From assembly GCA_900769735.1 (NCBI GenBank), contig CAAGHY010000187.1, positions 1 through 8,481 on the forward strand: 8,481 nucleotides of DNA, given 5' to 3'. Numbering within the stretch: the first letter of the stretch is position 1; every line of letters begins with the position of its first letter. The DNA comes from Rikenellaceae bacterium. GTDB lineage: Bacteria > Bacteroidota > Bacteroidia > Bacteroidales > UBA932. Shown here in pieces: positions 6,206-8,481 of the stretch. The position numbers and the translations under genes were made by a program. Under the pieces are notes generated by a model. That model did no database searches and was not told the DNA's origin. It was given only the letters and a program-made list of their open reading frames with translations.

Positions 6206-8062
6206 TTAACCGTTCATTGAGATAAGGAACTCTTCATTGTTTATTGTTCCCTCAAGGTGCTTTTTCATAAACTCCATTGCCTCTATGCTGGTCATATCTG
6301 CAAGGTGGTTTCTAAGGATCCAGATTCTGTTCACATCCTCCTGTTTGTATAGAAGGTCATCACGTCTGGTAGAGCTCAATGTAACGTCAACAGCAGGGAA
6401 AATGCGTTTGTTGGCAAGTTTTCTGTCCAACTGAAGCTCCATATTACCTGTACCCTTGAACTCCTCAAAAATAACCTCATCCATTTTTGAACCTGTCTCT
6501 GTAAGGGCAGTGGCAAGAATTGTAAGTGAACCGCCGTTCTCCACGTTACGTGCCGCTCCAAAGAAGCGTTTTGGTTTGTGCAGGGCATTTGCATCCACAC
6601 CACCGCTCAATACTTTACCTGAAGCCGGCTGTACGGTGTTGAAAGCACGTGCAAGGCGGGTGATTGAATCAAGAAGGATCACTACATCGTGTCCGCACTC
6701 TACAAGTCTTTTTGCTTTCTCAAGTACAATGTTTGCAACCTTCACGTGTCTCTCTGCCGGCTCGTCAAATGTAGAGGCAATAACCTCTGCCTTAACGCTG
6801 CGGGCCATATCTGTAACCTCCTCAGGGCGCTCGTCAATAAGGAGTACAATCATATAAACCTCCGGATGGTTGTCTGCAATTGCATTTGCAATCTCCTTAA
6901 GGAGCATTGTCTTACCGGTTTTTGGCTGAGCTACAATAAGACCGCGCTGTCCTTTTCCAATAGGGGTGAACATATCTACAACACGGCAAGAAAGGTTGTT
7001 GTGGCCGTTTGCAGTAAGCTCAAACTTCTCGTTAGGGAAAAGCGGTGTAAGGAAATCAAACGGAACCCTGTCCCTGATGTACTCAGGGCTTCTGCCGTTG
7101 ATCTGGTTAACCTTTACAAGCGGGAAATATTTGTCACCCTCTCTTGGAGGTCTTATTTCTCCAAACAATGTGTCACCTGTCTTAAGACCGAACAGTTTTA
7201 TCTGCGACTGTGAAACATAAATGTCATCAGGAGAGTTGAGGTAGTTGTAGTCTGAAGATCTTAAGAATCCGTATCCGTCAGGCATTATCTCAAGAACACC
7301 GCTGGCCTCAACTATTCCTTCAAACTCAATTTTTGGCTGCTGGGGTTTCTTGTGGTTATTGTTCTCCTGATGGTTCTCGCTGCGGTTTTCCTGTACGGTA
7401 ATTTCAACAGTCTCCTCTGCTGCAGGTTGAAGCTCCTTCGGTTTGTTGGCAGGTTCAACCTCATCCTGATTGTGGGAATTGTCGGGAAGAGCATTTTCTT
7501 CTGCACTCTGTGGCTGCTGCTCTTTCTGGTGATTGCGGTTCCCTTTCTTCCTTCCTCTCTGTTTGTGCTGGTTCTCCTCATTCACTGCTGTTGGTGCCGC
7601 ATTTTCCTGTGCCGGTGCCTCTTTTGGCTGTACAGGCTCCTCTTTAACTTCAGACTGTGGTGCAGCCGATGCTACAGCCACTTTCTCATTATTGTTGTTC
7701 TGCTTTACAATGCGTTGTCTCTGGCGTTTGTGTTTGTCTTCACTTTTCTCAACCTTCACCTCTTTTGCCTCAGTTGAAGCAGCAACATCTTTCACCTCTG
7801 CTGTTTCCTTAATCTTAACAGCCTCTTTCTCCTGCTCAAATTTCACAGGCTGGTCAACTCTTGTTGCAGCTTTAGGTGATACAATCCTGTTCCTCTGCTT
7901 TTTCTGGATAGGCTTGTTTACCCCCTGGATAGCCTGCTCATCAAGAATCTTGTAAACCAGCTCATCTTTGGAATAGGATTTAACTCTCTTTACGTTCAAA
8001 TTTTCAGCAATAACATAAAGTTCTTCCAAACTTTTATTGCTCAACTCCATTATGTCGTACAT
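6206..8062 (-). CDS. rho: Transcription termination factor Rho with long disordered insert
   Basis: Rho is a hexameric RNA helicase that loads on untranslated RNA and uses ATP to stop transcription. The 618-aa product has an N-terminal Rho_N helical domain (about 1-46). A low-complexity stretch rich in Lys, Glu, Gln, Asn and Ala follows (about 49-243). The cold-shock-like RNA-binding domain starts near 247 and includes GYGFLRS. The ATPase core has Walker A AQPKTGKT (378-385), the DERPEEVTDM segment, Walker B ending at D465, and SGGVDANALHKPKRFFGAARN forming the Q- and R-loop region. E. coli Rho is about 420 aa; the excess is the insert. Such inserts are usual in Bacteroidota, and the one of Bacteroides thetaiotaomicron is reported to drive phase separation. 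The ATG at 8062 is chosen; a second ATG at 8050 (residue 5) is possible. Confidence 0.97.
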   Translation of the reverse strand: MYDIMELSNKSLEELYVIAENLNVKRVKSYSKDELVYKILDEQAIQGVNKPIQKKQRNRIVSPKAATRVDQPVKFEQEKEAVKIKETAEVKDVAASTEAKEVKVEKSEDKHKRQRQRIVKQNNNNEKVAVASAAPQSEVKEEPVQPKEAPAQENAAPTAVNEENQHKQRGRKKGNRNHQKEQQPQSAEENALPDNSHNQDEVEPANKPKELQPAAEETVEITVQENRSENHQENNNHKKPQQPKIEFEGIVEASGVLEIMPDGYGFLRSSDYNYLNSPDDIYVSQSQIKLFGLKTGDTLFGEIRPPREGDKYFPLVKVNQINGRSPEYIRDRVPFDFLTPLFPNEKFELTANGHNNLSCRVVDMFTPIGKGQRGLIVAQPKTGKTMLLKEIANAIADNHPEVYMIVLLIDERPEEVTDMARSVKAEVIASTFDEPAERHVKVANIVLEKAKRLVECGHDVVILLDSITRLARAFNTVQPASGKVLSGGVDANALHKPKRFFGAARNVENGGSLTILATALTETGSKMDEVIFEEFKGTGNMELQLDRKLANKRIFPAVDVTLSSTRRDDLLYKQEDVNRIWILRNHLADMTSIEAMEFMKKHLEGTINNEEFLISMNG

Positions 8063-8105
8063 ACAATTATATGGTATATGTGATTTCGGGATTGTTTTTT
8101 GAGAA

Positions 8106-8129
8106 TGCTCCTACAGATCTACCGGAGCA
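8106..8129 (-). promoter_or_regulatory. Hairpin at the 5' end of the rho leader
   Basis: TGCTCC (8106-8111) and GGAGCA (8124-8129) can form a 6-bp stem around a 12-nt loop that contains AGATCT. The predicted start point of rho is near 8127, so the stem would lie at the very 5' end of a leader of about 65 nt. It may protect the mRNA or take part in rho autoregulation, which is known in E. coli but not shown here. Confidence 0.3.
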
Positions 8130-8132
8130 GCG

Positions 8133-8164
8133 CAAAGGTAAAATTATCTTTTTTCACAAACAAA
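8133..8164 (-). promoter_or_regulatory. Promoter of rho
   Basis: On the minus strand a TTTG (8164-8161) is followed, after 20 bp, by TACCTTTG (8140-8133). This fits the Bacteroidota -33/-7 consensus TTTG and TAnnTTTG at normal spacing. It is the best promoter match in the window. Its -33 box falls in the T tract of the upstream ridA terminator. Confidence 0.7.
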
Positions 8165-8195
8165 AAAAACGGGTAAAAGTTCACCTTTCACCCGT
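8162..8195 (-). terminator. Intrinsic terminator of the ridA gene
   Basis: Read on the minus strand, ACGGGT (8195-8190) pairs with ACCCGT (8174-8169). Past one mismatched pair, four more base pairs close a 5-nt loop. Eight T residues follow (8169-8162, the first also closing the stem). It lies about 47 nt after the ridA stop codon and directly upstream of rho, so rho should be transcribed separately. Confidence 0.8.
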
Positions 8196-8241
8196 AAAAA
8201 TTTTCTTTTTTTATATTCCCGACAGTAAATTTTACTGCAGT

Positions 8242-8481
8242 TTATTTTACAGCAACAACATCAATCTCAACCAATGCACCTTTAGGAAGAGCTGCAACCT
8301 GGTAAGCAACGCGTGCAGGGTATGGCTCTTTGAAGTACATAGCGTAAACCTCGTTAAGTTTTGCAAAGTTTGCAAGGTCTGAAAGAAGAACAGTGGTCTT
8401 TACAACGTCTGCAAAAGAGTATCCGCCCTCCTCAAGAACATACTGAAGGTTTTTGAATACCTGGTGAAGCTGCTCCTCAAT
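8242..8481 (-). CDS. ridA: RidA/YjgF/YER057c/UK114 family protein (5' end missing)
   Basis: RidA proteins are small trimeric cytoplasmic enzymes that hydrolyse reactive enamine and imine intermediates such as 2-aminoacrylate, made by pyridoxal-phosphate enzymes like threonine dehydratase. The last 79 codons are present, from the right window edge to a TAA at 8244-8242. They include IEEQLHQVFKNLQYVLEEGG, DVVKTTVLLSDL, and the conserved end YPARVAYQVAALPKGALVEI. The Arg of PAR and the Glu of VEI correspond to the family's substrate-contact residues. The family is usually about 125-130 aa, so about 45-50 residues lie beyond the edge. The subgroup cannot be fixed without the N-terminus. It lies upstream of rho on the same strand but has its own terminator. 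Confidence 0.92.
   Translation of the reverse strand: MEEQLHQVFKNLQYVLEEGGYSFADVVKTTVLLSDLANFAKLNEVYAMYFKEPYPARVAYQVAALPKGALVEIDVVAVK

Noticed and set aside
7352..7777. Plus-strand ORF of 141 codons with a very hydrophobic, membrane-like translation
   Set aside because: It is the antisense of the Lys/Glu/Gln-rich insert of Rho. Reversed Gln, Lys and Glu codons read as Leu, Phe and Leu/Val, which explains the hydrophobicity. No homology or start signal was seen.
8071..8382. Plus-strand ORF of 103 codons across the rho-ridA gap
   Set aside because: It runs through the rho promoter, the ridA terminator and antisense to conserved RidA codons.
1..8481. Novel defence, mobile or biosynthetic system; CRISPR array; tRNA or other structured RNA gene
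   Set aside because: Nearly all of the window is assigned to well-known core genes with intact motifs. No direct repeats, transposase, integrase or RNA gene structure was seen, and no gap exceeds 180 nt.

Overview
The window is a chromosomal housekeeping segment that reads as Bacteroidota, most likely order Bacteroidales. The evidence is a Rho with a very long Lys/Glu/Gln/Asn-rich insert, the 'MRAGRFDR' and 'LGAAWYLPEER' versions of FtsH motifs, the gene order rsfS-ftsH-cdsA-psd, promoter boxes of the Bacteroides type (TAnnTTTG), and few Shine-Dalgarno sites. No genus can be assigned from this sequence alone.

Layout, left to right. Positions 1-1179 (+) hold the 3' part of a metallophosphatase/5'-nucleotidase gene ending in a C-terminal membrane anchor; the gene runs off the left edge. 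Positions 1211-2002 (-) are birA, a biotin-protein ligase without a DNA-binding domain. The terminator of the nucleotidase gene appears to lie inside the 3' end of birA. birA and rsfS diverge from a 76-bp gap in which the two predicted promoters face each other, with start points only a few bases apart.

Positions 2079-6137 (+) form an apparent four-gene operon: rsfS (ribosome silencing factor), ftsH (membrane AAA+ zinc protease), cdsA (CDP-diacylglycerol synthase) and psd (phosphatidylserine decarboxylase). It closes with a strong hairpin at 6160-6188 that can end transcription from both sides. The operon joins ribosome inactivation, membrane protein quality control and two steps of phosphatidylethanolamine synthesis. 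The phosphatidylserine synthase that would link CdsA and Psd is not in the window.

Positions 6206-8062 (-) are rho, with its own promoter near 8133-8164. Upstream of it, also on the minus strand, is the 3' part of a RidA-family (enamine/imine deaminase) gene, 8242-8481, whose intrinsic terminator overlaps the rho promoter. No tRNA, rRNA, mobile element, CRISPR array or phage sequence was seen, and nothing looks like a new defence or biosynthetic system. The points of interest are the compact regulatory architecture and the low-complexity extensions on Rho and RsfS.
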